In this document: positions 1 through 10,733 of the stretch, piece by piece
How the letters are laid out: every line of letters starts with the position of its first letter
How positions within the stretch are numbered: the first letter of the stretch is position 1
Assembly (NCBI GenBank): GCA_021186555.1
Contig: JAJKFL010000011.1
Coordinates: forward strand, 37,962,594 to 38,026,593
Direction: 5' to 3'
DNA length: 64,000 bases
From: Reticulitermes speratus
Lineage: Eukaryota > Arthropoda > Insecta > Blattodea > Rhinotermitidae
Translations under genes and position numbers: made by a program
Notes under the pieces: model-generated
The model's input: the letters and a program-made list of their open reading frames with translations, nothing else
Told to the model about the DNA's origin: nothing
Database searches by the model: none

Positions 1-237
1 TATTTCACTGTTCACTACGGAAGTCAAACATCTTACTTATTCTTGCAGTATTCTTCTGGCAGTCATAGCCAACAGAACTTCCTGTTAGCATACTTTTCTT
101 GTCGGTGTTTGTGTGTCTGCCATTTTAGCTTTCGAACCAGTGGCACTGTTATGACGAACGTTGGTCAGAGAATTGTGCTTTTGAAGTTGTTTGAACAGCT
201 TGCTTTGTATTGGACTTCTTGACATCAACTTCCGTCT
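1..237. other. Unassigned sequence, no gene seen
   Basis: No convincing coding stretch, tRNA or repeat is visible before the tetranucleotide tract. Confidence 0.4.
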
Positions 238-238
238 T

Positions 239-292
<54 letters not shown>

Positions 293-459
293 GACTGACT
301 GACTACTGACTGACTAACTAACTGACTGACTGACTGACTGACTACTGACTGACTACTGACTGACTGACTGACTGACTAACTAACATATAACTGACTGACT
401 GACTGACTACTGACTGACTAACTAACTGACTGACTAACTAACTAACTAACTAACTAACC
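238..459. repeat. Tetranucleotide tract (CTAA)n/(CTGA)n
   Basis: Direct 4-bp repetition: a pure CTAA block, then interspersed CTGA blocks with occasional TACTGA interruptions. The switch between two tetramers suggests mutation followed by spread along the tract. Confidence 0.95.
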
Positions 460-483
460 AACTGCATGTAGCACAGTCCTACT

Positions 484-625
484 TGAGAAGCTAACAGGTC
501 GTCAGCTAGTCAAGAAATTCCCCACGTTTTATGGAACCCGAAGGTTCATTACCGCACTCACAACAGCCCGCCACCTGTCCCTATCCTGAGCCAGATCAAT
601 CCAGTCCACGCTTGCCCTTTCTACG
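484..625 (-). mobile_element. LINE-B 3'-end fragment
   Basis: On the minus strand this reads as the C-terminus of a widespread insect non-LTR retrotransposon reverse transcriptase: a W-I-D-L-A-Q-D-R stretch, then R-W-R-A-V-V-N and M-N-L-R-V-P, a stop and a short tail. The same tail recurs at about a dozen places in this window. The fragment is 5'-truncated and carries only about 45 codons. Confidence 0.75.
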
Positions 626-1072
626 ACAGTTATCAGATACAAGCATTTCATTGTATTGCAAAGTCACTGCCTGTCTCACAGAAAACAGATTACGGAGACA
701 GTCTGTTGCTGCTGTTTGCAGGAACAGTCGCTGTTTGTTATCTGAATTTGGTCAGTATTGCAGTCGGCGCCGTAACTTGTACACAAATGAGCCTTGACCG
801 CATTACGTTCACGAAACAGCAATTTGTCGTAACCCACCGATACACAATCCTTAATAGACGAACACGTAAGCATGTTACGTTTCTACGACAATAAAAGGAG
901 AAGCAATTTTTTTGTGGCTGCAACATTTTGACAGAAGGTGTGTTTGCAACCCAACTGTCTAGGAATGTCAGTCGGAGGAATTGTGGGGGTTACGACAAAT
1001 TGGTGTCAAGACCGATTGCATTTATTTACTTAGATACTTGCTCTATGTGTTTGTCCAGCTTGACCTTCAGGG
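626..1072. other. Unassigned sequence
   Basis: Only short chance reading frames on both strands; no repeat family or gene recognised. Confidence 0.4.
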
Positions 1073-2177
1073 TATGCTTTTATGAGACATGGGAGACACT
1101 GGTGTGGGCTTTTAACATTGCTTTTATGAGACATGGGAGACACTGGTGTGGGCTTTTAACATTGCTTTTATGAGACATGGGAGACACTGGTGTGGGCTTG
1201 TTAACATTGCTTTTATGAGACATGGGAGACACTGGTGTGGGCTTGTTAACATTGCTTTTATGAGACATGGGAGACACTGGTGTGGGCTTTTAACATTGCT
1301 TTTATGAGACATGGGAGACACTGGTGTGGGCTTTTAACATTGCTTTTATGAGACATGGGAGACACTGGTGTGGGCTTGTTAACATTGCTTTTATGAGACA
1401 TGGGAGACACTGGTGTGGGCTTTTAACATTGCTTTTATGAGACATGGGAGACACTGGTGTGGGCTTTTAACATTGCTTTTATGAGACATGGGAGACACTG
1501 GTGTGGGCTTTTAACATTGCTTTTATGAGACATGGGAGACACTGGTGTGGGCTTTTAACATTGCTTTTATGAGACATGGGAGACACTGGTGTGGGCTTTT
1601 AACATTGCTTTTATGAGACATGGGAGACACTGGTGTGGGCTTTTAACATTGCTTTTATGAGACATGGGAGACACTGGTGTGGGCTTTTAACATTGCTTTT
1701 ATGAGACATGGGAGACACTGGTGTGGGCTTTTAACATTGCTTTTATGAGACATGGGAGACACTGGTGTGGGCTTTTAACATTGCTTTTATGAGACATGGG
1801 AGACACTGGTGTGGGCTTGTTAACATTGCTTTTATGAGACATGGGAGACACTGGTGTGGGCTTTTAACATTGCTTTTATGAGACATGGGAGACACTGGTG
1901 TGGGCTTTTAACATTGCTTTTATGAGACATGGGAGACACTGGTGTGGGCTTTTAACATTGCTTTTATGAGACATGGGAGACACTGGTGTGGGCTTTTAAC
2001 ATTGCTTTTATGAGACATGGGAGACACTGGTGTGGGCTTTTAACATTGCTTTTATGAGACATGGGAGACACTGGTGTGGGCTTTTAACATTGCTTTTATG
2101 AGACATGGGAGACACTGGTGTGGGCTTTTAACATTGCTTTTATGAGACATGGGAGACACTGGTGTGGGCTTTTAACA
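1073..2177. repeat. 44-bp tandem array, about 25 copies
   Basis: The unit begins TGAGACATGGGAGACACTGG and ends in AACATTGCTTTTA. Copies are nearly identical; the main variant has one extra base (CTTGTTAAC for CTTTTAAC) in a minority of units. Such uniformity suggests recent expansion or homogenisation. Reading frames across it are by-products of the repeat. Confidence 0.97.
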
Positions 2178-2315
2178 TAATGTATGAAATCACATCTAGA
2201 GACGTTGACTCTAGAAAGGACGGTAGCAATATGTCACAATTTCCATACCGTGCATTGTAATTCGACTTTTTATTATTATCCAATAATTAATTATTAACAG
2301 TTAATTATAACAGGT

Positions 2316-2601
2316 AAAGGTAAATTTCTCCCTATAACAGGCCATGAAGGCCCAGATGGGGAGTAGAGGTATAGCTCTACTCTTTCTTTAACCCTGGCAG
2401 TAGATGAGGGCGGGGTGGTCAACTCCACGCCCCGGCCGCTTTACCCCCGGGAAAGAGACCCGGTACCCATTGTATAGGAGGCTGGGTGGGCCCCAGGGCC
2501 GGTCTGGACGGGTGCTGAAAATTTCGCTCCAACCGGGATTCGATCCCCAGACCGTCCAGCCCGTAGCGAGTCACTATACCGACTGAGCTATCGCGGCCCA
2601 C
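2316..2601 (-). mobile_element. tRNA-derived SINE, family A, full length
   Basis: The minus strand starts GGGCCGCGATAGCTCAGTCG (box A type) and has a box B type GGTCTGGGGATCGAATCC. A unique body and a 3' end TTACCTTTAC follow. A perfect 13-bp target duplication, AATTATAACAGGT, lies at 2303-2315 and 2602-2614. It sits inside the foldback element, so it is the younger insertion. The tRNA part is a Pol III promoter, not a functional tRNA gene. Confidence 0.9.
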
Positions 2602-2640
2602 AATTATAACAGGTTTATAACATTTAAAAACATTCTACTG

Positions 2641-2680
2641 CTACATGTTTCGCGTCCTGTCGGTCCATCATCAGGGAAAA
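2641..2680 (-). ncRNA. Degenerate hammerhead-like motif, left arm
   Basis: The CUGAUGA core and GAAAC AUGUA are present, but I cannot pair the segment between them into a good stem II. Probably a decayed copy of the motif seen intact at 55005-55149. Confidence 0.3.
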
Positions 2681-2702
2681 CATCCGTCACTATTGAATTA
2701 TG

Positions 2703-2748
2703 TTCTCCCTGATGATAGGCCGACAGGACGCGAAACATGTAGCAGTAG
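2703..2748 (+). ncRNA. Degenerate hammerhead-like motif, right arm
   Basis: Mirror copy of the motif at 2641-2680 with the same core (CUGAUGA, GAAAC, AUGUA) and a poor stem II. Confidence 0.3.
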
Positions 2749-2875
2749 AATGTTTTTAAATGTGTTATGAACTGTTATAGTTAAGTGCACTTGTTGGATA
2801 ATAATACAAAACAAAGAAATATTACGTTATGAAAATATTCAAACAATAAAATGAACAGCAGAGCGCAGCACTGTA

Positions 2876-3174
2876 AAAGCAATGCCATTACAGGCCTGGA
2901 CAGGCCCTTAGGGTTCCAGGAGGTTGAGGCTGTCAGATTTCTAGACAGTCGGCACATGAAGGTGGTAAGGTTGTCAGCCTACGCACCGGCCGCCTTTACC
3001 CCCAGGAAAGATTCCTGGTACTCATTTCTGTTAGAGGCTGAGTCGATCCCAGGGCCATAGTGCGACCGAAACGATTATGTCAATGAAAAATTCCAGTGAC
3101 ACCATCGGGAATCGAACCCGCGACGTTCCGGCTTGTAGCGCAGTGCCTCAACAAACTGCGCCAACGCGTGCCCT
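2876..3174 (-). mobile_element. tRNA-derived SINE, family B, full length
   Basis: The minus strand begins GGGCACGCGTTGGCGCAGTT and has a box B GCGGGTTCGATTCCCGATGG. The 15-bp target duplication GAGCGCAGCACTGTA at 2861-2875 and 3175-3189 is perfect. A second copy of the family is at 26068-26283. Confidence 0.85.
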
Positions 3175-3220
3175 GAGCGCAGCACTGTACGAACTACAAT
3201 TTCAGACGGATATCTGTTTG

Positions 3221-3545
3221 TTGGACCGATCGCGTGAGAAATGAAGAAGTGTTACACAGAGTGAAGGAGGAGAGGAATATCGTACATACAATAAAAAGAA
3301 GAAAGGCTAACTGGATTGGTCACATCTTGCGTAGAAACTGCCTTCTGAAACATGTGATTGAAGGAAAGTTAGAAGGAAGGATAGAAATGACGGGAAGACG
3401 AGGGAGAAGACGTAAGCAGCTACTGGATGACTGTAAGGAAAATAGAAGATACTGGAAATTGAAAGAGGAACCGCTAGATCGCACCCTGTGGAGAACTCGC
3501 TTTGGAAGAGGCTACGGACCTGTCGTAAGACATACTACAGAATGA
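3221..3545 (+). mobile_element. LINE-A reverse-transcriptase C-terminus, 5'-truncated
   Basis: An open frame of about 105 codons matches the C-terminal tail of a non-LTR retrotransposon reverse transcriptase. Recognisable blocks are T-D-R-V-R-N-E-E-V-L-H, K-A-N-W-I-G-H-I-L-R-R-N, G-R-R-G-R-R-R-K-Q-L-L-D-D and the terminal F-G-R-G-Y-G-P-V-V-R. The copy begins abruptly inside the domain, so it is dead on arrival. Its last codons run directly into the 39-bp array. A 7-bp direct repeat CTGTTTG at 3214-3220 and 6048-6054 brackets LINE plus array, as expected for one insertion unit. Confidence 0.85.
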
Positions 3546-6044
3546 AGAGGCTACGGACCTGTCGTAAGACAGACTACAGAATGAAGAGGCTACGGACCTG
3601 TCGTAGGACAGACTACAGAATGAAGAAGCTACGGACCTGCCGTAAGACAGACTACAGAATGAAGAGGCTACGGACCTGTCGTAAGACAGACTACAGAATG
3701 AAGAGGATATGGACCTGTCGTAGGACAGACTAAAGAATGAAGAAGCTACGGTCCTGTCGTAAGACAGACTACAGAATGAAGAGGCTACGGACCTGTCGTA
3801 AGACAGACTACAGAATGAAGAGGATATGGACCTGTCGTAAGACAGACTGCAGAATGAAGAGGCTACGGACCTGTCGTAGGACAGACTACAGAATGAAGAA
3901 GCTACGGACCTGCCGTAAGACAGACTACAGAATGAAGAGGCTACGGACCTGTCGTAAGACAGACTACAGAATGAAGAGGATATGGACCTGTCGTAGGACA
4001 GACTAAAGAATGAAGAAGCTACGGTCCTGTCGTAAGACAGACTACAGAATGAAGAGGCTACGGACCTGTCGTAAGACAGACTACAGAATGAAGAGGATAT
4101 GGACCTGTCGTAAGACAGACTGCAGAATGAAGAGGCTACGGACCTGTCGTAAGACAGACTACAGAATGAAGAGGATATGGACCTGTCGTAAGACAGACTA
4201 CAGAATGAAGAGGATATGGACCTGTCGTAAGACAGACTACAGAATGAAGAGGCTACGGACCTGTCGTAGGACAGACTACAGAATGAAGAAGCTACGGACC
4301 TGCCGTAAGACAGACTACAGAATGAAGAAGCTACGGACCTGTCGTAGGACAGACTACAGAATGAAGAGGCTACGGACCTGTCGTAAGACAGACTACAGAA
4401 TGAAGAGGATATGAACCTGTCGTAAGACAGACTACAGAATGAAGAGGATATGGACCTGTCGTAAGACAGACTACAGAATGAAGAGGCTACGGACCTGTCG
4501 TAGGACAGACTACAGAATGAAGAAGCTACGGACCTGCCGTAAGACAGACTACAGAATGAAGAGGCTACGGACCTGTCGTAAGACAGACTACAGAATGAAG
4601 AGGATATGGACCTGTCGTAGGACAGACTACAGAATGAAGAAGCTACGGACCTGCCGTAAGACAGACTACAGAATGAAGAAGCTACGGACCTGCCGTAAGA
4701 CAGACTACAGAATGAAGAAGCTACGGACCTGCCGTAAGACAGACTACAGAATGAAGAAGCTACGGACCTGTCGTAAGACAGACTACAGAATGAAGAAGCT
4801 ACGGACCTGTCGTAAGACAGACTACAGAATGAAGAGGATATGGACCTGTCGTAGGACAGACTACAGAATGAAGAAGCTACGGACCTGCCGTAAGACAGAC
4901 TACAGAATGAAGAAGCTACGGACCTGCCGTAAGACAGACTACAGAATGAAGAAGCTACGGACCTGTCGTAAGACAGACTACAGAATGAAGAGGATATGGA
5001 CCTGTCGTAGGACAGACTACAGAATGAAGAAGCTACGGTCCTGCCGTAAGACAGACTACAGAATGAAGAAGCTACGGACCTGTCGTAAGACAGACTACAG
5101 AATGAAGAGGCTACGGACCTGCCGTAAGACAGACTACAGAATGAAGAGGCTACGGACCTGTCGTAAGACAGACTACAGAATGAAGAGGATATGGACCTGT
5201 CGTAGGACAGACTACAGAATGAAGAAGCTACGGACCTGTCGTAAGACAGACTACAGAATGAAGAGGCTACGGACCTGTCGTAGGACAGACTACAGAATGA
5301 AGAAGCTACGGACCTGCCGTAAGACAGACTACAGAATGAAGAGGCTACGGACCTGTCGTAAGACAGACTACAGAATGAAGAGGATATGGACCTGTCGTAG
5401 GACAGACTAAAGAATGAAGAAGCTACGTACCTGTCGTAGGACAGACTGCAGAATGAAGAAGCTACGGACCTGCCGTAAGACAGACTACAGAATGAAGAGG
5501 CTACGGACCTGTCGTAAGACAGACTACAGAATGAAGAGGCTACGGACCTGTCGTAAGACAGACTACAGAATGAAGAGGATACGTACCTGTCGTAGGACAG
5601 ACTAAAGAATGAAGAAGCTACGGTCCTGTCGTAAGACAGACTACAGAATGAAGAGGCTACGGACCTGTCGTAGGACAGACTAAAGAATGAAGAAGCTACG
5701 GTCCTGTCGTAGGACAGACTACAGAATGAAGAGGATACGTACCTGTCGTAGGACAGACTGCAGAATGAAGAAGCTACGGACCTGCCGTAAGACAGACTAC
5801 AGAATGAAGAGGCTACGGACCTGTCGTAAGACAGACTACAGAATGAAGAGGCTACGGACCTGTCGTAAGACAGACTACAGAATGAAGAGGATACGTACCT
5901 GTCGTAGGACAGACTAAAGAATGAAGAAGCTACGGTCCTGTCGTAAGACAGACTACAGAATGAAGAGGCTACGGACCTGTCGTAGGACAGACTACAGAAT
6001 GAAGAGGCTACGGACCTGTCGTAAGACAGACTGCAGAATGAATG
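3503..6044 (+). repeat. 39-bp tandem array derived from the LINE-A 3' end, about 65 copies
   Basis: Each unit is the LINE-A terminal codons for R-G-Y-G-P-V-V-R plus the stop and a few bases (seed GGCTACGGACCTGTCGTAAG). Because 39 is divisible by three, one non-LINE frame stays open for hundreds of codons; that protein is spurious. Variants (GGATATGGACC, TAGGACAG, CTAAAGAATG) recur in a pattern. The TAA variant at 3731 and 4004 is 273 bp apart, seven units, which indicates block duplication. Confidence 0.95.
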
Positions 6045-6054
6045 AACCTGTTTG

Positions 6055-6720
6055 TGTAACGCTCCATGTCAGACCACCAGTTACCTCTCCACGCCGCCTT
6101 GTAGTTGTCGCTTCACGGTCTCTGACTGCACGCCTGTAGCCAGAGTCGTTAGCCGGACCGTTGTAACCACGTAATTACGTCGTTAAAGCGTGTGATACAT
6201 ATTGTTACCACTGTGCTGTGAGTGGCCAGTGCATCTTCGGTTGTTTCACACCGCTGCATGATGAATGAGCGGTTTTCACAGTCCAGTGGCCACTTATTAC
6301 GAGCTTACGTAACAAGCACTGCTGTTAAATGGGGTTAGTGTTCCAGGCTGACACCACTCTGTTGTTTTACGTGTGTATTGTGTTCGTAACACCTGTAGCG
6401 TGGTGTTCTGGTGTCAGGCCGTGACCCGACACTTGCAACTAGGCCAATGTCCGGTGCCTGGCACTTACAGAAATATACAGGCAGTTATGACATTTTATTG
6501 CATGTCATTTGTTTGTCTGATGTGTCTAATCCGATCTGACCCGACCCGACCTGACCTGTCTCTCTATCCATGCAGTAGACTCGCACAATCCGGCTGTCAC
6601 CCCGTAGTGTATACCGCTGACCTGGCCCGCTTAAAAGGTGTATTTCCAAGTTTTGAGGCTCTCACCGGGGTGTGGTCGCGGATTCCTTTCTTCTAGGCAT
6701 ATGACACTGCATCACCGGGT
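6055..6720. other. Unassigned sequence
   Basis: No repeat family recognised. Includes an 11-bp TCTGACCCGACCC-type short run near 6535; short open frames only. Confidence 0.4.
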
Positions 6721-6775
6721 GATCAGTCACCGACGTTTCGGAGGAACGTAGTGCGTTCATCTTAAAGTGACAAGA
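6721..6775 (-). mobile_element. Single arm of a GAAACGUC-type foldback relic
   Basis: The minus strand has AAGATGAACG, a stem of five pairs (GAACG/CGTTC), then CCTCCGAAACGTCGG. The CTGA part of the core is degraded (CTTTAAGATG). Similar arms occur at 20733-20806 and 36799-36970. Confidence 0.4.
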
Positions 6776-7128
6776 GGCATTTCCTTATTAATGATGTTGT
6801 TACGGTGTTTGAGCCGAAATATATTAAAACTTACATAACATTCGCGAGTTTAACGGCGGCGAGCCGTCATGTCTAGTGTTCGTTGACACCGTGCAATCTG
6901 GTATGTGGATACCAACGTCTTGCATGAACGTATTGCTTCCGTCTTCGAGGGAAAGACAGCTCTGTGATGATGTAGGCACTGTTAGTGCGAAATGTTGGCG
7001 TGTCTACCAGACCGCGTGATACTATAATGTGGGCTAGTTGGCGCGATTTATTCTCCAGAGGTTCTGTGTGAACTATATGTGGCAAAATTAATGGCAGTGG
7101 GTTAAAACATAACTTTATGCAGAATTAG
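6776..7128. other. Unassigned sequence
   Basis: Short chance frames only; no family recognised. Confidence 0.4.
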
Positions 7129-8386
7129 CCCTTTAAAGACCAGGATTAACCTGAGTTATATATAAACACTCAGTCCGTACCGCGCAGTGAACACACTCCG
7201 TCTCAGTTATACAAACCAGTCAGTTAATGTTGTACAGTGAAATAATCGCTGTTTGTTCTGAGATCCACACAAAACACATAAATACAGTCCGTACCGCGCA
7301 GTAAACACACTCCGTCTCAGTTATACAAACCAGTCAGTTAATGTTGTACAGTGAAATAATCGCTGTTTGTTCTGAGATCCACACAAAACACATAAATACA
7401 GTCCGTACCGCGCAGTAAACACACTCCGTCTCAGTTATACAAACCAGTCAGTTAATGCTGTACAGTGAAATAATCGCTGTTTGTTCTGAGATCCACACAA
7501 AACACATAAATACAGTCCGTACCGCGCAGTAAACACACTCCGTCTCAGTTATACAAACCAGTCAGTTAATGCTGTACAGTGAAATAATCGCTGTTTGTTC
7601 TGAGATCCACACAAAACACATAAATACAGTCCGTACCGCGCAGTAAACACACTCCGTCTCAGTTATACAAACCAGTCAGTTAATGCTGTACAGTGAAACA
7701 ATCGCTGTTTGTTCTGAGATCCACACAAAACACATAAATACAGTCCGTACCGCGCAGTAAACACACTCCGTCTCAGTTATACAAACCAGTCAGTTAATGC
7801 TGTACAGTGAAATAATCGCTGTTTGTTCTGAGATCCACACAAAACACATAAATACAGTCCGTACCGCGCAGTAAACACACTCCGTCTCAGTTATACAAAC
7901 CAGTCAGTTAATGCTGTACAGTGAAATAATCGCTGTTTGTTCTGAGATCCACACAAAACACATAAATACAGTCCGTACCGCGCAGTAAACACACTCCGTC
8001 TCAGTTATACAAACCAGTCAGTTAATGCTGTACAGTGAAATAATCGCTGTTTGTTCTGAGATCCACACAAAACACATAAATACAGTCCGTACCGCGCAGT
8101 AAACACACTCCGTCTCAGTTATACAAACCAGTCAGTTAATGCTGTACAGTGAAATAATCGCTGTTTGTTCTGAGATCCACACAAAACACATAAATACAGT
8201 CCGTACCGCGCAGTAAACACACGCCGTCTCAGTTATACAAACCAGTCAGTTAATGTTGTACAGTGAAATAATCGCTGTTTGTTCTGAGATCCACACAAAA
8301 CACATAAATACACTGTGTGGGCAGAACGTAGAATTTGTGAATGTTAAACTTTGTGGTACATATAGTAACCACTGGGCTTTAAAGGG
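7129..8386. mobile_element. TR114 element copy 1 (TTAA-type ends, 114-bp internal repeats)
   Basis: The left end reads TTAG-CCCTTTAAAGACCAG and the right end CTGGGCTTTAAAGGG-TTAA, an inverted terminal repeat of about 14 bp. Inside are about ten 114-bp units (7170-8310) and a unique segment with TGTGTGGGCAGAACGTAGAA. CCC...GGG ends next to TTAA resemble non-autonomous piggyBac-like elements; no transposase is present. The minus strand of each unit is an open 38-codon frame, which I take as incidental. Confidence 0.65.
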
Positions 8387-8390
8387 TTAA

Positions 8391-8878
8391 CATAAAAGAC
8401 TTGCTAATACAGCCTTATCCCAGCCGGAAGTCGCCGTTCCACATCTGACGTCATTGTCATCTTGATCGTGATGCTTGTTCATCCATCGCGAGAAAGCTGA
8501 TTGCCACTGAACGCCTTCATGTGAAAGGAGGCACTTTCCCTGTGTAGGTGCGTGTCTCACATCTACACACGGTCGTCTCGGGTTCCTGCCTTTTGTGCGT
8601 TATTGTATAACGTCAGTATCTGGAACTGCGTGCCGTGGATTGTGGGATGGTTGATGGTTGATGGTTGATAAGTTGGAAAGAATGGTGAAGGAAGCTGTCA
8701 TGCATGTCAAGGCACTTCCACAGCACTCGCCTTAAGGGCAGTGTAGAACCGCCACCCTCAGCTGAGATACCTGTAGGGCGTCTTTCGAGTAGCAGTTGAG
8801 CCTTCCCCGTTACACACCTCACAGAAGACACCGCGTACCTCATACAAACATTTGTGACAGAACACACACATACACAGT
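8391..8878. other. Unassigned sequence
   Basis: Includes a small GATGGTTGATGGTTGATG run near 8647. No gene recognised. Confidence 0.4.
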
Positions 8879-9162
8879 GCGCCGGGATAGCTCAGTCGGT
8901 ATAGCGACTCACTACGAGCTGGACGGTCCGGGGATCGAATCCCGGTGGGGACGAGACTTTCAGCAGCCGTCCAGACCGGCCCTGGTGCCTACCCAGCCTC
9001 CTGTACAATGGGTACCGGGTCTTTTTCCCGGGGGTTAAGTGGCCGGGGCGTGGAGTTGACCACCTACCCTCATCTAGCGCCGAGGTTAAAGAAAGGGTAG
9101 AGCTATACCTCTACTCCCCCTCTGGGCCTTCATGACGTGTTATAGGGTGAACTTTACCTTTT
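8879..9162 (+). mobile_element. tRNA-derived SINE, family A
   Basis: Starts GCGCCGGGATAGCTCAGTCG with box B GGTCCGGGGATCGAATCCCG, then the same body as 2316-2601 and the 3' end TTTACCTTTT. It is followed by a CA dinucleotide tract (9163-9179), so the target duplication cannot be defined. Confidence 0.88.
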
Positions 9163-9869
9163 ACACACACACACACACATCCTTAAGGCTATACGACGGG
9201 CTGGGGCTCTTGCTTTTATCATTTTTTGTTAGGAAGTAGTTACGAATATGAACAGAACATGGTAACGGTGGATCATGCCTTTCAGTTTGTATTATGGTGT
9301 TCATCTTTTTCTGCCAAGTGTAGTATTGTAATATAATGTAGCTGTTTTGAATGATTTTTCATGTTATTGAGGTTAGGCACACCCTGTATTTGACGAAGTT
9401 GGTTCTTAATTGATTTCCTTTTGGAATTTCAACCTGCTTCATGCTGCTGCTGGTGTCACAGGCGTTCTCATGCAAGTTAGTGTTAACGAAGTGTTACCTG
9501 ACTCTCCAGTGTCATGACCTTTGCAACAGTCGTGTTACGTCAGCAGTCAGTGAACACCATGGCGTGATATTTGAGGATATCGCCGGGGTGGCCGTGACAC
9601 TGTATTTTTGTAGATATGTACTCCAATTTTTGAACAGCTTGTTGCCTCTATTTTCAGGGAGGTTTGGGAGATATGTTACCAGCGTTTGGGGATAATATTT
9701 ATCCTCCATCTTTAAGGTACAGGTATTTATACTTACCTGCCAACTTACACGGCGTCATATCCGACTAAGATGGCGCCTTCGTAGTCATGGTTAAGGCATA
9801 AAGTCTTAATTGTTTGTATGCGGACCCGAAGGGATCGATGGGGACGAATGTCTGGTTTCCGTGGCAATA
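9163..9869. other. Short (CA)n tract, then unassigned sequence
   Basis: After the CA run there is AT-rich sequence with frames up to about 84 codons on either strand. None resembles a known protein. Confidence 0.4.
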
Positions 9870-9871
9870 TA

Positions 9872-10410
9872 CAGGGCATACACAAAAGAATGGTGCGGTT
9901 TCAGAAGCGAATAAAAAATGTATTTCTCACCTTACACGGGCACAACATACATCGTCAGCGGCGGAAACTGTCCAAGTTTCTCATTTGGTAATTACAATCC
10001 TTCAATGTGTGCACCCTGGGTCACACGACACACATCCACACGGTAATCAAACTCATCCCAGACCCGGTGTAGCATGTCCGCTGTAATGGCCTGCAGTGCA
10101 TGCGTTATCCGATCACGAATTTCATGGATGGACGTGGGCAATGGTGGTACATAAACGCTGTCTTTAACGAACCCCCAAAGAAAGAAATCGCACGGTGTAA
10201 GATCTGGCGAACGGGGTGGCCAAGGGAGAAGGTTCTTGTCTCCATTTACAGCAGCACGTCCGATCCAGCGCTGTGGAAGAACACGATTGAGAAGCACTCG
10301 TACATTCCTTTGAAAATGGGGGGAGCTCCGTCCAGTTGTAGAATGTAATCGTCATAATTGGTATTCAGTTGTAACTTTTGAAACCGCACCATTCTTTTGT
10401 GTATGCTCTG
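9872..10410 (-). mobile_element. Internally deleted mariner-like transposon
   Basis: The ends are inverted repeats of about 31 bp starting CAGGGCATACACAAAAGAAT, flanked by TA on both sides (9870-9871, 10411-10412), the Tc1/mariner target. On the minus strand about 100 codons (9992-10297) match a mariner-type transposase C-terminus: W-P-P-R-S-P-D-L-T-P-C-D-F-F-L-W-G, then V-P-P-L-P, then a W-D-E-F-D-Y-R-x-D-V-C-R stretch. The N-terminal DNA-binding part and most catalytic residues are absent, so the copy is non-autonomous. The two 78-bp MITEs at 13662 and 63711 share its ends. Confidence 0.85.
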
Positions 10411-10545
10411 TATAGTTTGAGATTGGGAGTTTGAAATGATCAGCGCCAGGCGAGCAGAAATTTTGCTTCTTCAACTCACAGACATTTGTAGTGAGCAAAT
10501 TATTTGAAATTTCCGTGATTTCAGACTTCCGCCGCGATGTTGATG

Positions 10546-10733
10546 AGATCTGCGCTCTTTTGGGATGTCACGCGGCGTCGAGTGGTAATCATTTACCGAC
10601 TTTTCGGGACAACGTATCGGTCCCATTTTTTTTTCTTGTTGGATTTCTTGAACCTTGAAGATGGGACCGACACGTCCCGAAACGTCGGTAAAGGATTACC
10701 ACTCCGTAATATCCCAGAAGAGCGCAGGTCGTA
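10546..10733. mobile_element. Foldback MITE
   Basis: Inverted arms of about 80 bp run from CTGCGCTCTT on the left to AAGAGCGCAG on the right, around a T-rich centre. The right arm holds a near-hammerhead motif; the left arm has lost the core. Translations of such elements are common false protein predictions in insects. Confidence 0.75.
10652..10689 (+). ncRNA. Hammerhead-like motif with altered core
   Basis: Stem I is ACC/GGU, stem II a perfect GGGAC/GUCCC, followed by GAAAC GUC. The core reads UUGAAGA instead of CUGAAGA, and changing C3 is expected to abolish cleavage. Confidence 0.35.

Larger units (their letters stand above)
2266..2812. mobile_element. Foldback element with hammerhead-like arms, split by a SINE
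   Basis: A long imperfect inverted repeat. The outer arms share a TATTATTATCCAA-type end (near 2271 and 2796), and the inner arms meet at about 2680-2700. Each inner arm carries CTGATGATG followed by CGAAACATGT, read outward (minus strand on the left, plus strand on the right). SINE 2316-2601 is inserted in the left arm. The element is about 260 bp without the SINE. Confidence 0.7.

Noticed and set aside
1073..2177. CRISPR-like array
   Set aside because: Units are contiguous with no unique spacers, in a eukaryotic context; the same applies to the other arrays.
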